Origin: Neorhizobium galegae bv. officinalis
GTDB taxonomy: Bacteria; Pseudomonadota; Alphaproteobacteria; Rhizobiales; Rhizobiaceae
Assembly: GCA_000985875.1 (NCBI GenBank)
Contig: CCRI01000001.1
Location: forward strand, 496,001 to 560,000
Reading direction: 5' to 3'
DNA length: 64,000 bases
In this document: in pieces, positions 63,664 through 64,000 of the stretch
How the letters are laid out: every line of letters begins with the position of its first letter
How positions within the stretch are numbered: position 1 is the stretch's first letter
The notes under the pieces: generated by a model
Told to the model about the DNA's origin: nothing
Databases searched by the model: none
Seen by the model: the letters and a program-made list of their open reading frames with translations, nothing else
Translations under genes and position numbers: made by a program

Positions 63664-63676
63664 GTTATAGCATAAC
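63664..63676. promoter_or_regulatory. Zur-like operator 1
   Basis: GTTAT-AGC-ATAAC: 5-bp perfect arms with a 3-bp centre, 40 bp upstream of the znuC start. Matches the alphaproteobacterial Zur box type (GTTATANNATAAC-like). Confidence 0.75.
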
Positions 63677-63685
63677 GCAATTGAT

Positions 63686-63698
63686 GTAATAACATTAC
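63686..63698. promoter_or_regulatory. Zur-like operator 2
   Basis: GTAAT-AAC-ATTAC: 5-bp arms with a 3-bp centre, 22 bp upstream of the znuA start and 10 bp from operator 1. The two sites lie between divergent znuC and znuA starts and could repress both directions. Confidence 0.75.
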
Positions 63699-63719
63699 GA
63701 CGTAATGCAAGGACACAGC

Positions 63720-64000
63720 ATGAAGCCGGCTTCGATCTCCCTCCTCTCCGCCGCAGTGTTCTCCATCGGCGCTGCCCCCTGCTTTGCGGCACCGGACGTG
63801 GTGGTTTCGATCAAGCCGATCCATTCGCTCGTCGCCTCGATCATGAAAGGTGTCGGCGAGCCGAAACTGATCGTCGATGGCGCGGCCTCGCCGCACACGT
63901 TCTCGCTGAAGCCCTCCAATGCGGCCGCCATCGAAGGCGCCGACGTGATCTTCTGGATCGGGCCCGGCATCGAGGCCTTTCTCGAAAAGCCGCTCGATGC
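63720..64000 (+). CDS. znuA: Zinc ABC transporter substrate-binding protein ZnuA (3' end beyond window)
   Basis: First 93 residues of the periplasmic zinc-binding protein: signal peptide MKPASISLLSAAVFSIGAAP CFA, then 'VVVSIKPIHSLVASIMKGVGEPKLIV', with the first zinc His in 'ASPHTFSLKPSNAAAIEGADVIFWIGPGIEAFLEKPL'. AAGGA precedes ATG 63720. An ATG at 63705 is in frame but has no ribosome site. It continues past the right edge. Confidence 0.94.
   Translation, partial: MKPASISLLSAAVFSIGAAPCFAAPDVVVSIKPIHSLVASIMKGVGEPKLIVDGAASPHTFSLKPSNAAAIEGADVIFWIGPGIEAFLEKPLD

Overview
The window reads as a stretch of chromosome from a GC-rich alphaproteobacterium of the Rhizobiales, most likely family Rhizobiaceae (Rhizobium, Neorhizobium or Agrobacterium type). 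The evidence is gene content and local order: a SufU/IscU-like protein with yidD and thrS, then folE-hisI-patatin; a DUF47-pit phosphate operon with a Pho box; a tandem glycine riboswitch in front of gcvTHP; an ATP12-type F1 assembly chaperone; DUF1489; and znuA divergent from znuCB-zur. Genus and species cannot be fixed from the sequence alone. Almost everything is dense housekeeping and conserved accessory coding sequence. There is no phage, no complete insertion sequence, no CRISPR array and no large island.

Layout. 1-11 kb: end of a nitroreductase, an exported protein, threonyl-tRNA synthetase, DUF1697, YidD, an Fe-S scaffold homologue, GTP cyclohydrolase I, HisI, a patatin, a CBS protein, a rhomboid protease, a PAS_5 protein and a double PilZ protein. 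11-23 kb: a BTLCP cysteine peptidase, a PBP5-type carboxypeptidase with SPOR domain, L-serine dehydratase, a 33-residue membrane protein, DUF599 and DUF1624 membrane proteins, a MerR regulator with a clear operator, MgtE, a deformylase paralogue lacking catalytic residues, two BON proteins, an OsmC protein and tRNA-Leu(GAG). 23-33 kb: LipB, an EamA transporter, an unusual SRPBCC-plus-M50 protease, GNAT, and the glutathione-dependent formaldehyde pathway (frmA ... fghA), which is interspersed with a decayed frmA fragment and two toxin-antitoxin pairs. 33-45 kb: ATP12, a HAD phosphatase, RluC-type synthase, CrcB, a CSS-EAL phosphodiesterase, Lrp, a small copper module (PCuAC and a DUF2946-like protein), then the glycine riboswitch and gcvTHP.

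45-60 kb is less uniform: intergenic repeats, an orphan rod-like flagellar protein, an NTF2-like protein, DusA, AI-2E, SRPBCC, a Na/Pi symporter behind a perfect palindrome, Nudix, DUF47-pit, an SDR/AraC divergent pair and a 1280-residue hybrid kinase with two complete kinase cores. 60-64 kb: a fumarylacetoacetate hydrolase, gamma carbonic anhydrase and the zinc uptake locus, whose divergent promoter region carries two Zur-like inverted repeats; znuA runs off the window edge.

Several genes work together: gcvT/H/P with its glycine sensor; frmA and fghA (formaldehyde to formate); DUF47 with Pit (low-affinity phosphate uptake); znuA/C/B with zur (zinc import and its repressor). I found no clearly new multi-gene system. 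The most interesting items are the catalytically dead deformylase, the SRPBCC-M50 fusion, the double-core kinase, the frmA remnant beside parDE, the 33-residue membrane protein and the unexplained gap at 59.8-60.2 kb.
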